64,000 nt of DNA from Cydia pomonella (Eukaryota > Arthropoda > Insecta > Lepidoptera > Tortricidae): the NCBI RefSeq assembly GCF_033807575.1, contig NC_084726.1, forward strand, positions 11,160,001 through 11,224,000, written 5' to 3'. The notes beneath the pieces are model-generated. The model had not been told where the DNA came from, searched no databases, and saw nothing but the letters and a program-made list of their open reading frames with translations. Positions within the stretch are counted from its first letter, which is position 1. Every line of letters begins with the position of its first letter. The position numbers and the translations under genes are program-made. Shown piece after piece: positions 53,201-62,480 of this stretch.

Positions 53201-56200
53201 CTCAGCATGATGATGCGGCAAGCCACATCGCTGATATTCTACCAGGGCCTTACAGAAACAAAAAGACTGTACAACGCTCAGTTCTTATGAATCTAACTTG
53301 ATAATGCCCATGTTGTGTGTGTACTGACGTTTGCATCGTTTCGAGCGATGGCGCCATAACCGTTGCCCTATGCTCTGTTAATTGGCACCATTTTTTGATA
53401 TTTAACAAATTTAACTCATATCAGTGAAAGAATAAGGATCAAAGTCAAATGGCGTTCTAAAATTTATAATAATCTGTCGAAAGGTGGCATAAATAAATTT
53501 ACTGTGGCTACAATTTTTTTTAACAATCCAACTATTTTTCAAATTCTCTTTGTTATTATTTATGGATGGTGGAATGGTGGAATAGACTCCATTGTTTTTA
53601 AGTTTTGTATGAAAAATATGCATTTTCTTGTGCGTTACCCTTTTTTACATAGGAATATATTGATGTGCTTAATAGGTGAAATTATAGTTAATTTTTTTAT
53701 TGATCTTAAAAAAATATTTCACTTAATGAGATACAATAAATGAATTATGAATGATTACATACAGGCACTAATTTATTCTATATTAATTTGTTAGTGCAGT
53801 GTGCCCGTGAGCGACAATTTACAATTTAACAATTACAATTTTAATTTTATTACACTAAGGTTTAAAAGTTTTCATATCGTAAATCAAAATATGTTTCCTA
53901 AAAGTTAATTCTCTTAAAAGTGTTCAAACCGAAGATTGTATATTTTACTTTTCAGGGAGGGCAAGTTCAAATTATTATAAAATTATCTGGTTCTGCGCAA
54001 AATGGAGTAAGTGTGTTATTTATATTATATTTATTTGATATGACACTAAACATAATTTTAAAGCTGTATTGTGGTACCTTTTCTATATAAGGACCAGAAA
54101 TATGTAGGCTTTACCGATCTAGAGACGTAGGATGTTAAGGTCAACATTTACAAGTCATAGCATAGCCTCGCTAATCCGGGTCCACGCTAATTCAGTAATC
54201 GCTTTAATCCGGACGGTCTCGGTCTCAAGAAAACCTTGATAGTCGCCAAATTTAGAAATTTATTTACAGACTAGAGTGCCTTTGAAATAAAGAGCGAAAA
54301 TATAAAGCAAAAGTTAGGGCCACTTGCCCCAATCACTACGGGGTTAACCGGTTAAACCTGAAGTTTCTTATTTTTATTTTATTTAAATAAAATATAATGA
54401 AACAAACGGTCATACAAAAAATATTATTACACTTTCTTCTCTTAATCTAGACTTATAGTTTCCATGTTTGTTAAACATATCTTTATATAGAAGTACGAAA
54501 AGTGCCTATCTTCGTTTAGGTTCAGCTAAATAGTAAGAGGTTACACAGAATTTGAGAAATCAGATTTACAAAACACTCAGTGAAAAGCACAATGTAAAAC
54601 ACGTTCTACGTTTATAACAATTTTTGAATAAGTATGAAATATTGACAAACATGACATAATAATACTCATTATATACGCGTTAAGATTTATATGCTACTAG
54701 TCTAGAATATTGTTTTCAATGAAATGGTACAATTAAATATGTCTACATTTTTTACAATGTTATTATCATTATAGAAGGCACATGCTAGTTTAATAAACAT
54801 ATTTTTAGAATAGTTAGTTCTACTACATGGAATGGAGAATAAATGTTTGTATCTGGTGCGACATCGGCGCTCTTTATTACCTGGAACTCTTATACATATC
54901 TTTTAACAAGCTAGGGGCATCAATATAACCATTTATTATTTTAAATAATAAAACAGAATCAACGCAGTCTCTCCGACACTCTAGCGACTGCATTTTATGA
55001 CGGTTTAAGGATTCCACATAATCTTTGTATTCAATACCACTAAGTTACCATATATATATACCAGTACAATTTGACACTGGGTTAAGAGGTTAACCAGTTA
55101 ACCCCGGGTTAGTGACATGGTGCAAGTGGCCCTTAATTAATAGAAGTTTTTACTGCTGTTGATTTATATTCTTAGTTCCATCTAAATACATACTTAAATC
55201 ATTCATTTATTTGGTACCTAACTATGGTAGATTGTTAACCAAGGGATGAAAGGCACTCATTTCTGTCTAGGTAGTTTGGCGCTGGAACGCAGTGAGAGCG
55301 CCAATAATCCGAGGTTGAAATAATGATTTTCGTCCGAGTTAAACACTTTACTTCTCATTTCGAATACTTACGAGGAAAGTAAAATATATGTGGTTTTTGA
55401 AAAACATGACTAAGTATAACTTTTTACTGTACTTTTAAATAACCATTTAGGTGAAATTATCGTTATTTAAAGAAAAAAACAAAAAAAAAACGTATTTGAA
55501 AAGTAAAATGCTCTAGTGCAGAAACGTATTTTTTACTGCTCATTTTTTAGAACAACAATGACCCTCTTTCGGTGCATGGGAAAATAAAAGATATTTTTAT
55601 AACATTAAAAAATATGATATTCCGGAATCCCTTATAAACTATCAAGAGTTTTTCTGTCCAGATTAGCGAGGTTCCGTATTAGGTGTCGTGTCGCAACGCT
55701 TGCGACGTCTCTGTGCCGGGAACATGGCCCGATTCGAAGAATGAGATACGATAACGATAAGTTCTGGTTTAGATTAGTTCTCATTTAGATATCGTTTGTA
55801 TGTCGTATAATTGACAGAAGCAGCTCGATTCGGGTATCCAATTTCACTTTGACGTTAGAAATATCGTAGATAGATCTTATTGGGATCACAGCGGAATCAA
55901 AATAAACGTCAATTTTGACATGTCGTTTAGTTATCGATCTTTTAAAGATCTTTCCAAGATCTTAAACGTGTCTTAATCATTCTTCGAATCGAGCCGACAG
56001 ATGGGAATAGGCGCTTCATATACATCATTCCCACCCGTCCCCGCCTCTGTATGGCGGCGGTTACGTGGAGACGAATGAGAATAAAATAAGTTACCTACGT
56101 CAAAGAAACCCCGGTTCTTAACCTTAACTAATTTCAAAATTTCATACTTTTATAAGTGTGAATGTGCGTCCATGTTCGCTAGTACCATAGACAAAACTGC

Positions 56201-59200
56201 AAGTTCATATTAAACATAAAAAAGATCATTCTCAAAATCTGCTATCTAATAACCACGACCCATATAAAATGTATGAAAAAGGCGCAACCGCAGACCTATT
56301 CTTAGAGAATGACCCACAAAATAAAATGTAGTATGATATAATATAATGTGTTTATATCACTGTTTGGTTTCTGAATAAATAAAAAAAAAAAGCGATGGGT
56401 CTTCTTTAGTGCATGTATCTGAATAGTTTTTAATTCTTTTTCTACAGCCAACTACACTTGACGGACCAACAAGGGTATTATTTTGTTATTAATCTTATTA
56501 TTATTTGCATTTGTATACATTGGAAGGCCGATAATTGCTCAAATAATTCTGCCAAAACATTAACTAATGATTTCTCATCATCATCTTCTTCCTCGCGTTG
56601 TCCCGGCATTTTGCCACGGCTCATGGGAGCCTGGGGTCCGCTTGGCAACTGATCCCGATAATTGGCGTAGGCACTAGTTTTTACGAAAGCCACTGCCATC
56701 TGACCTTTCAACCCAGAGGGTAAACTAGGCCTTATTGGGATTAGCCCGGTTTTCTTACAATGTTTTCCTTCACCGAAAAGCGACTGGTGATTATTAAGCT
56801 TAGAATAAATTTAAAAGTGGAAAAATTACTGCCTCTACGAACAATCCAGAGGCCATGATTTCGAGTCACACCCAAGGCAGTAATTTAGCCACTTAAAATT
56901 ATCATAATTTTAGCCTCCAGTCGGCCTCTCTACAATCCAGAAGTGTTCCGCGATTTTTCGAATGTCATCCAGCCAACGAGCCAACGGACGCCAGGCGCTT
57001 CTTTCATCCGAAAGCGGCCACCAATCTGTCAACATTTTGGTCCACCGGCCATCACTCTGTCTGGCTACATGTTCCGCCCAATTCCATTTCATTGTGGTTT
57101 CTACTACAAAAAAATATAGCACTCATGGAGCCCGATTTTCGATAAATTCACGAACTGCCTGATCTTACCATCGGCCGGGCCGCTGGCATACATACTATCA
57201 TAGTCTTCAAGTTCAAAAGTCCAGTTTTATACCTATAAAATTGTCATTCCCCGCAGAAATGCGGTACGACCATTCTGTTGCAATTACAATTTAAATAAAT
57301 TAAAAAAAAAATCTTAATAACATAATAATTATAAATTTAGATGGAAATGGAGAAGTCGTGCGAAATTGCCTTTTCATACAAATGTAGTCCTCATTTTCCT
57401 CTCTGGATATTCACATTATTGAAAGTATTTTGACACAATTTGTTGTAACTATCAACCACAGCTATGCAACTACGTTTGTTTTTTAAGGTTCCGTAGTCAA
57501 CTAGGAACCCTTATAGTTTCGCCATGTCCGTCTGTCTGTCTGTCCGAGGCTTTACGCCGTGGTCGTTAGAAAAAGCTGCTAGAAAGCTGAAATTTGACAT
57601 GGATATATAAATCAATAAAGCCGACAAAGTCGTACAATAAAATATAAAAATTTAATTATTTAGGGTACCTCCCCTACACTTTAAGGGGGGGGGGGATTTT
57701 TCTTTTGCTTCAACCCTACGGTGTCTTTCAAAACCAATAGGGGTCTTCAACAAACATTTTTTGATAAAGTGAATATATTCGGTGATAAACGCTCCGAAAG
57801 AAAAAACTGTCCTCCTCCTCCGTCTAACTTTTAAACCATGGGTCAAAAAAATATGAAAAAAACCGTGGAAGTATAGGTAGCTTAAGAAAGACATTAAATG
57901 AAAACTATAGCGGACATGATCAGTTTCGCTGAGTTATCGCAAAAAGTTTCCCCCTCATAGTAAAAAGACGTACTTACATTCACAGTTCATCCCTTGGTTT
58001 ACTATACTTTAAGCTCCAGTTTAGCTTATTTTTCAAACCTTTTAATTATTATAAGAGTTAGGAGTATTTAAAAAATTGTATACAATCGAAAAAAGTCAAA
58101 CGTAGGGGCATAGCTATGGTTAATATACATCAGATTATTTCCATGATATCAAATCCAGAGAGGAAAATGGGGACTACGGTTGCATGGAGCAGCGGCCGTC
58201 CCCTTTCCTTTTAAACCTTTCCCGGCTAAGGTGTTTTGCCTAATCCGGTAAATGAATGTCAGATGCTTTAATGCCTTATTTATAACTTATTTTCAGCTGG
58301 TATGTAACAGTATACATATTTATACATATTATTTATTAAGAATAGCAAGAATCATAATTTATACCGTTACATTCTGTTCTTACTGTTTGAATCTTTATGC
58401 CTAGGCTAGGTCGATAATTGTTCAAATTATTCTTCTAAAAAGGTCAACTAAAGTAAATCCTACTGTAAACATAATATATGTTATTGTAATTACATTAAGG
58501 GTCCCCAGCAAGCCGGGTTCTCCATACAAACGTAGTTGTAATGTGCAAAGTTTCATTACAATCTAGCTAGCCGTTTTAAAATGAGAACGAAACTCCGTTT
58601 GTATTGGGATAGCGAAATTAGACCGAGCTTGCCAACTCAGCCCGCATAGCCAACATGTCAATCGTTAACGCTCATTGTCGCACTAATATGGCAGAATGAT
58701 AGAGAGAGATGACTACGCCACGCTACGGAGCGATAAAGATTGGCATGTTGGCTACGCGGGCAGGTGTAACGACCTCTGTACATACGTTGTCAATTTTTTG
58801 CTGATCACCTACTTTGCTTACATGACAAATATATTTATATCCATCGTTGCTTACTTCAATTCTATGTTTTTCTGTAACACATTTCAGAGTGCTAAAAAGG
58901 TTGATATTGATTTTCTAATATTTTAATAAAATTTATTATTACAAAGAAAAGGCTATACAAAATTGCCTAGAATACAAGCATTGCATTACGATACAAGTGC
59001 GAAAAATAGGAAATTCGAAACGAGTGGCGATAAATTAAAACACGACCGAAGGGAGTGTTTTAAATCGACACGAGTTGCGAATTACCTATTCGCACATGTA
59101 TCGTACAACGTTTTACAGTACATATGGCCCTTTAAATGTTCGACACAGTAACATAATATGCTACTTCTCGCACTAGTGCTATAAAGTAGCCCCATATGTA

Positions 59201-62200
59201 CTGTAATAATATTTTTTTATTCGTAATGCTAGCATCTGCATACGACTTACTTTGTGTAGTTATTATTATAAGCGCCACTTGCACCATCCCACTAACACGG
59301 GTTAACCGGTTAAACCTGGAGTTACCAAGGTTACCAAAACAATTTGACACTGGGTTAAAGGTTTAACCGCTTAACCCCGGGTTAGTGGGATGGTGCAAGT
59401 GGTGCTTAATGGTCAACTACCTGTAAAAACTTGAAAATAAAGTTTTCTTATAGCTCTATTACTTTTCAAAAAGGAAAATAGTGTGTATCTTTAATACAAC
59501 CGCAAAATGAAACGAGATGTAGGTTTTAGTAGAGTATGGAACGATTTCAGAAGACATTTTTAATGAAATATAAGCTTTAATTAAAAAAGCGTAGTCAATT
59601 TTTTTTCCGAGTAACGATATAATTTATATATCGATTTTTGTAAAAAAAAATAGTTTCTTACAGGTGCCATATTATAGCTTACCCTCCTCCAATTGAGGGG
59701 GGGGGGGGGGATTTAAATCTTCTCGTGCATTGGTGCACGGTTAGAGTCGGCGTAGTTTTATTTGACATTCATAAGCGCATTGTAATATGCCCAGTTACAT
59801 TGAAAATAAACTATCTTTATCTTATCTTTATGAACACGTATGATTTTAGCTCACTCAAGTTGCCACCAAGGTACGTATTTTTAGTATAGAAATTTTCCTT
59901 ATATTTAGGCATCTTTCAATCAAGATTCTGCTTGGATTCTTGATATTTGCGGTAGCAATACGGTCGGCAGTAATATCGCGCTGCAATACTGCTTCAGTAA
60001 TGCTGGTATAGTCAGAACCTGAACGGTACCTTTAAATGAAAGTTTTAAAACACTTTTACCAGTCATTGCATTTTCAAAATTTTTGCGTATTGACAGATAA
60101 AAGTGTGACGTTATTTTTTGTTCTACGTCTCTTGCCTGCGAGCAACACCGGCAAGGGAGTCGGCATTCGCACTATTTCCCCTCTGCTGAAGCACATGCTC
60201 AACTGAGCATAGCGCGGTGCGTGTTCTGAGTCGTCCGTACACAAAAAGAGATCGAGGTGTGCAATATTTGTCTTTGACGTGTGTCATTTTCTATGTATTT
60301 GTGTCGTCATTACAGATTGGATTTTGTACGTAGTGAGTGAAGTGCGACTTCCCCAAAAAATGGCAGAACTATTTGTATGGCAAGATATCGTTTGGGCTCC
60401 CCTTCCGACATGTCGGAAGCCAGTGTTGCTGGAAGTCTCTTGCGATCCGTCTTACGTATTAAATTTTGAATAAAATAAATAAATAATAATAAATATTATA
60501 GGACATTGTTACACAAATTGACTAAGTCCCACAGTAAGCACAATAAGGCTTGTGTTGAGGGTACTTAGACAACGATATATATATAATATAAATATTTATA
60601 AATACTTAAATACATAGAAAACACCCATGACTCAGGAACAAATATCCATGCTCATCACACGAATAAATGCCCTTACCAGGATTTGAACCCGGGACCATCG
60701 GCATCGTAGGCAGGGTCACTACCCACTAGACCAGACCGGTCATCAAAACCTAACTTCTTAAAATAACCTAACTTCCACAAGGATGGTCCACAACATCAAC
60801 ACTTAATTAAGTACCAGTATTTCTTATTTATAGTATTTTCTGAGTGTTTTCGCTATATACAAAGCCATGTTTTGAATAGAAATCTTTGATTATTTAAATA
60901 AGATGAAAGAAGCGAACAACACATAATAATTATGTATAATGGACATAATGGTATAACATAACATAGGTATTACCCATGAATGGTCCCGACTCAGCATCAA
61001 GTTAGCCTGTCTGGGCTAGTAAGGCTACGTTTTGAAGATGCGTTGCAAGGGATGTGTTAATTAAGAAACACTTTTTTTCGTGCAGTGATTCTATTGATAC
61101 TTAAAAACATTCTCGCAGATCTCTGGTCAATACGCAGCCTTACGCTGGTCTTTCTTGGGGCCAAGTAATTCTAATAATAGGCCACCTAAACCGAGATATT
61201 CGAGTTTTAGACAAGTTGGATGGTTTATGGTACCTAATTGACTTACTTTTTCATTTTCAGGGCACTGGGAAGAAGTTAAGCACATTTATCTATAAAAAGC
61301 TGTCCGAAAAATTGGTAAGTTATTAAACAAAGGAAAACATTATTAGTAACACATAATATTAGTGACTAATGACATTTAAAAAGAAAGTATATACCTACAG
61401 CTTAAATTTTACAAAGCTTGGAGTCTGTGGGAACTTTTGTTTTATACAATTTAATTTTTTTTTGTTTTTAGAACCTATGTTTTTTATAACATTCTAAATC
61501 TTGATGTCCTTATAAAGGATACATATGTTAAGTATTGGAACGGGTAGCACAGTCAAACGCAAGGCATCCATTTACGAACTAATATATTTACAAGAATAAA
61601 GGTGGAGCCACCGTTTGCATGCACTTACAACTACTCTTTTACATACAAATTGCATCAAATTTCAAACTATTATAGAATAAAAAAAGGTTCCATAATCAAT
61701 TAGTAATATTGAGGTTATAATTAGTACGTATACTGTCTGATGTGACAGGTGACATACTTATCTTACTTAAATTAGCCTAGCCAGACAGTAACTTTAATAC
61801 CTACGGCTCGTGTTGTGACTACTAGACTACGATATATTTAAATGATAAATAATAAGTAAATAAATAAATAGTACCGGATATTACTAAACTTCACAAATTG
61901 ACTGACTCCCACAATAAGCTCAATAAATTAATGCCCTTACCAGGATTTGAACCTGGGACCATCGGCTTCATAGGCAGAGTACCCACTAAGCCAGACCGGT
62001 CGTCTAGGAACACATTTGTTCCTTAGTCATAACTAAGGAACAAATATTTGTGATGAACTGATGATCACACATAATTAAATGCCCATACCCCGTTTTACAA
62101 CTGTGACAATAATTGACAAGTGAAACGTGACAAATATTGTCACCTGTCAATGACATGCCTGACCTGGAAATATGCAGAAAAATGTGTAAGGTGTCAGTTG

Positions 62201-62480
62201 TCATCGTGGTGAAACAGGCGCTAGAACTTGAACCGGGAGCACCTGCTTCGTAGGCAGAGTCACTACCAATTGGGCTAGCAGGCCGTTATTTATAGTCTAG
62301 CAAACACAATTTGTCAGTAAGAACAAAGAAAACTATTCATCCCTTTCTTTTGGGTGTTAGTACCAGTCTTCTCTCTGTATATGTTTGAAATGAGACAGTC
62401 CTGGACCAAACTTTTACTAACCACTGTACCACTATTATACCTTACAGGAGGGGGAAGATGTAGATCATGAAGCATTACAG
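41152..62480 (+). CDS. Gene B: secreted micro-exon protein (at least 15 phase-0 exon candidates)
   Basis: A signal-peptide exon (41152-41214) is followed by symmetric phase 0 exon candidates at 44336-44365, 45290-45295, 46254-46283, 48613-48639, 50697-50726, 50885-50890, 51837-51839, 52397-52423, 53956-54006, 56448-56474, 58297-58299, 58888-58926 (with stop), 59850-59870, 61261-61314 and 62448-62480. All lengths are multiples of 3. Most donors are GTAAGT, GTGAGT or GTATGT with pyrimidine-rich acceptors. The first twelve exons plus the stop-containing one give 342 nt, 113 residues. The mature peptide is hydrophilic and charged, with one Cys (in CHRIEE). This follows the plan of schistosome micro-exon genes and aphid bicycle genes (established for those animals), but no sequence relationship is claimed. 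The alternative is that some sites are chance matches, especially the 3- and 6-nt ones. The gene may continue past the window. Confidence 0.6.
41660..42170 (-). mobile_element. RTE-like LINE ORF2 C-terminal fragment
   Basis: Two overlapping minus frames hold LKRKLFDMCILPILTYGAQT and then AAKLKWDWAGHICRMHPDRW and RGRGRPKTRWRDDLD, the diagnostic end of RTE-type proteins. They are separated by a frameshift near 41920. Dead copy in intron 1 of gene B. Confidence 0.85.
42300..42655 (+). repeat. Dispersed repeat (CCGGGTACGTCC ... GTTTGCCACC)
   Basis: It runs from 'cgggtacgtccttaaactac' to 'gattgccaccgacgtagtat' plus an A-run. The full homologues are 47290-47655 (+) and 62795-63160 (-). Short frames inside all copies are explained by shared DNA, not by a known protein. 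Confidence 0.75.
42770..43265 (+). mobile_element. LINE ORF2 fragment (post-RT region)
   Basis: The frame gives YAAETWTIRKTEEKKIDALE, then MWCWKKMLGIFWTDF and the ILSFFGHVSRRNNDSIERLV tail. This is the post-RT part of a common lepidopteran endonuclease-RT. 5'-truncated and frameshifted. Confidence 0.82.
44336..44365 (+). CDS. Gene B exon 2 (30 nt)
   Basis: The acceptor TATTTTATTTTTCCAG and donor GAA|GTATGA bound the exon GRDVCHRIEE. It holds the only Cys of the mature product. The donor deviates at position +5/+6. Confidence 0.62.
44696..44790 (-). repeat. Copy of the 88-bp ACGGAACCC repeat
   Basis: 'gggttccgtagccaaatggc' through 'tgtccgattatgtcaccgcc' is the reverse complement of the units at 35771-35946. 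Confidence 0.75.
45290..45295 (+). CDS. Gene B candidate 6-nt microexon (ATGGCC)
   Basis: A ten-T tract and AG immediately precede ATGGCC, which is immediately followed by GTGAGT. It would insert Met-Ala in phase 0. Splice signals are near-ideal, but an exon this short needs transcript proof. Confidence 0.38.
46254..46283 (+). CDS. Gene B exon candidate KHPPQMPGKT (30 nt)
   Basis: The acceptor TTTAATATGTTTTAG and donor ACT|GTAAGT bound a phase 0 exon at both ends. The peptide is Pro-rich and basic. Confidence 0.62.
46787..47020. mobile_element. hAT-type MITE with 8-bp target duplication
   Basis: Termini TAGGGTTGCCATC and GATGGCAACCCTA are perfect 13-bp inverted repeats. The element (234 bp) is flanked by ACTACGAT at 46779-46786 and 47021-47028. 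An 8-bp duplication is characteristic of hAT transposition. No coding capacity; located in an intron of gene B. Confidence 0.92.
47290..47655 (+). repeat. Dispersed repeat (CCGGGTATGTCC ... GTTTGCCACC)
   Basis: Second copy of the family at 42300-42655, the most complete in the window. Confidence 0.75.
48613..48639 (+). CDS. Gene B exon candidate EEEVKDTAE (27 nt)
   Basis: The acceptor CATATCGGCTTCGCAG and donor GAA|GTATGT bound a phase 0 exon. The peptide is strongly acidic. Confidence 0.58.
49027..49240 (-). repeat. Dispersed repeat (CGGCCAAGTGCGAGTC family), minus
   Basis: 'agggttccgtacccaaaggg' to 'cgagtacgactcgcactttt' is the reverse complement of the family at 2947-3272. Just upstream (48930-48990) is a SINE remnant with an internal 25-bp inverted repeat. 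Confidence 0.75.
49440..49810 (-). repeat. Two adjacent dispersed repeats
   Basis: 49465-49575 is the 3' part of the GTTTGCCACC repeat. 49575-49810 is the inverted copy of 36735-36965. From 49860 to 49965 follows another repeat (CGTCCTCGAAACGTCGGAGG) that mimics an exon. Confidence 0.6.
50110..50395 (-). repeat. tRNA-derived SINE (family 3)
   Basis: Body and box B (GGGTTCAAACCC, minus) match 22024-22350. The head stops at the CTCATTAGAAAACT sequence present on both sides (50087-50100 and 50399-50412), a convincing target-site duplication. Confidence 0.85.
50476..50565 (+). repeat. Copy of the 88-bp ACGGAACCC repeat
   Basis: GTGGCGGTGACATAATCGGA to CTACGGAACCCTAAAAA; a single unit, see 35771-35946. 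Confidence 0.78.
50697..50726 (+). CDS. Gene B exon candidate KAADLMHTKE (30 nt)
   Basis: The acceptor ATACTGTTTTTTTAG is strong and the donor GAG|GTACCT is weak. Phase 0, amphipathic and charged like its neighbours. Confidence 0.5.
50885..50890 (+). CDS. Gene B candidate 6-nt microexon (CTAGAT)
   Basis: AAAACTGATTTCAG, then CTAGAT, then GTAAGT. Would add Leu-Asp in phase 0. Only 158 nt after the previous exon, compatible with joint recognition. Confidence 0.4.
51837..51839 (+). CDS. Gene B candidate 3-nt microexon (GTG) or recursive splice point
   Basis: TTTCTTTTTATTTAG is followed by GTG and then GTAAGT. It would add one Val. The juxtaposed acceptor and donor could instead act as a recursive (ratchet) splice site in a long intron. 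Very short exons are rarely real, hence the low confidence. Confidence 0.25.
52015..52232. mobile_element. MITE with CACTTGCACCATTCCAC termini
   Basis: The end CACTTGCACCATTCCAC and its exact complement at about 52213-52229 enclose repeats of GGTTAACCGGTTAAAC and an internal palindrome ACCATGGTAACCATGGT. Related copies: 54318-55133 (interrupted), 59274-59404 and 62648-62715 (half). Confidence 0.85.
52397..52423 (+). CDS. Gene B exon candidate IIDNIVADH (27 nt)
   Basis: The acceptor GTACTATTGTTACATTAG and perfect donor CAT|GTAAGT bound a phase 0 exon. It lies just past a small MITE (52245-52350). Confidence 0.55.
53956..54006 (+). CDS. Gene B exon candidate GGQVQIIIKLSGSAQNG (51 nt)
   Basis: The acceptor ATATTTTACTTTTCAG and donor GGA|GTAAGT are both excellent. 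One of the longest exons of the gene, and it carries the only clearly hydrophobic stretch (QIIIKL). Confidence 0.7.
54318..55133. mobile_element. CACTTGCACC MITE split by a LINE fragment
   Basis: The left half (GGGCCACTTGCCCC ... GGTTAACCGGTTAAACCTG) is at 54318-54365 and the right half (TTTGACACTGGG ... GGTGCAAGTGGCCC) at 55068-55133. Between them, minus-strand frames read YKDYVESLNRHKMQSLECRR, then CVDSVLLFKIINGYIDAPSL, an RT C-terminal segment with stops and a frameshift. The LINE entered after the MITE. Confidence 0.7.
55726..55992. mobile_element. MITE with GGCCCGATTCGAAGAATGA termini
   Basis: Termini GGCCCGATTCGAAGAATGA and TCATTCTTCGAATCGAGCC are inverted with one mismatch. Partial homologue at 11148-11355. 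Confidence 0.82.
56448..56474 (+). CDS. Gene B exon candidate PTTLDGPTR (27 nt)
   Basis: The acceptor AATTCTTTTTCTACAG is strong and the donor AGG|GTATTA weak. Phase 0. A family 3 SINE fragment starts about 100 bp downstream. Confidence 0.48.
56575..56790 (-). repeat. tRNA-derived SINE (family 3), partial
   Basis: The body ('ttcttcctcgcgttgtcccg' to 'ccttcaccgaaaagcgactg') is present without the tRNA-like head. Confidence 0.75.
56895..57115 (-). mobile_element. RTE-like LINE C-terminal fragment
   Basis: The minus frame contains TMKWNWAEHVARQSDGRWTK, then a decayed RP-ARW-DD block and IAEHFWIVERP. This is the RTE tail pattern also seen at 41660-42170. Confidence 0.75.
58297..58299 (+). CDS. 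Gene B candidate 3-nt microexon (CTG)
   Basis: ATAACTTATTTTCAG, then CTG, then GTATGT. A very similar arrangement (TTTTTACAG, CTG, GTTTGT) recurs at 63768-63785. It would add one Leu in phase 0. Alternatively the exon runs on as LVCNSIHIYTYYLL to a stop at about 58405. Confidence 0.22.
58496..58636. mobile_element. Short foldback element, complete copy
   Basis: 'ggtccccagcaagccgggtt' and 'attagaccgagcttgccaac' are the ends, with GAACGAAACTCCGTTTGTAT inverted against CATACAAACGTAGTT. Reference copy for 2553-3495 and 21885-22680. Confidence 0.65.
58640..58765. mobile_element. MITE with CCCGCATAGCCAACATG termini
   Basis: CCCGCATAGCCAACATG and CATGTTGGCTACGCGGG are inverted with one mismatch; the centre is 'actaatatgg'. 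Confidence 0.8.
58888..58926 (+). CDS. Gene B exon candidate with stop (SAKKVDIDFLIF)
   Basis: The acceptor TGTAACACATTTCAG gives phase 0 entry, 12 codons and TAA at 58924-58926 overlapping AATAAA at 58925-58930. This would close a 113-residue isoform. A weak donor AAG|GTTGAT after four codons could instead splice on to 59850. Confidence 0.5.
   Translation, partial: SAKKVDIDFLIF
59274..59404. mobile_element. MITE with CACTTGCACCATCCCACTAA termini
   Basis: CACTTGCACCATCCCACTAA and TTAGTGGGATGGTGCAAGTG are perfect inverted ends; the internal GGTTAACCGGTTAAACC matches 52015-52232. Confidence 0.88.
59850..59870 (+). CDS. Gene B exon candidate LTQVATK (21 nt)
   Basis: The acceptor ACGTATGATTTTAG is moderate and the donor AAG|GTACGT good. 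Phase 0. It lies 20 bp after a dispersed LINE-tail repeat also present at 12380-12465. Confidence 0.45.
60480..60745 (-). repeat. tRNA-derived SINE (family 1), full length
   Basis: Minus strand: head GACCGGTCTGGTCTAGTGGG, box B GGGTTCAAATCC, body and AT tail complete. A younger copy in an intron of gene B. Confidence 0.88.
61261..61314 (+). CDS. Gene B exon candidate GTGKKLSTFIYKKLSEKL (54 nt)
   Basis: The acceptor ACTTACTTTTTCATTTTCAG and perfect donor TTG|GTAAGT bound a phase 0 exon. The peptide is basic and amphipathic in helical projection, unlike the acidic exons. If 58888 ends the protein this exon belongs to a longer isoform or a neighbouring gene of the same type. Confidence 0.68.
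61850..62012 (-). repeat. tRNA-derived SINE (family 1), internally deleted
   Basis: The tail and 'cacaataagctcaataaatt' are joined directly to 'aatgcccttaccaggatttg' and the tRNA head, so the AT-rich middle is missing. Confidence 0.75.
62220..62290 (-). repeat. tRNA-like SINE head fragment
   Basis: On the minus strand 'ctgctagcccaattggtagt' (box A) and GGTTCAAGTTC (box B) remain. No acceptor-stem pairing that would support a functional tRNA. Confidence 0.5.
62448..62480 (+). CDS. Gene B exon candidate EGEDVDHEALQ (33 nt)
   Basis: The acceptor ACTATTATACCTTACAG is good and the donor CAG|GTATAT moderate. Phase 0 at both ends, strongly acidic. Downstream exons, if any, are beyond the window. 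Confidence 0.55.

Noticed and set aside
59657..59690. Acceptor TTTCTTACAG followed by VPYYSLPSSN and a stop, as an alternative gene B end
   Set aside because: It runs into a long poly-G tract with a copy-like sequence near 57680 and has no poly(A) signal; probably chance.
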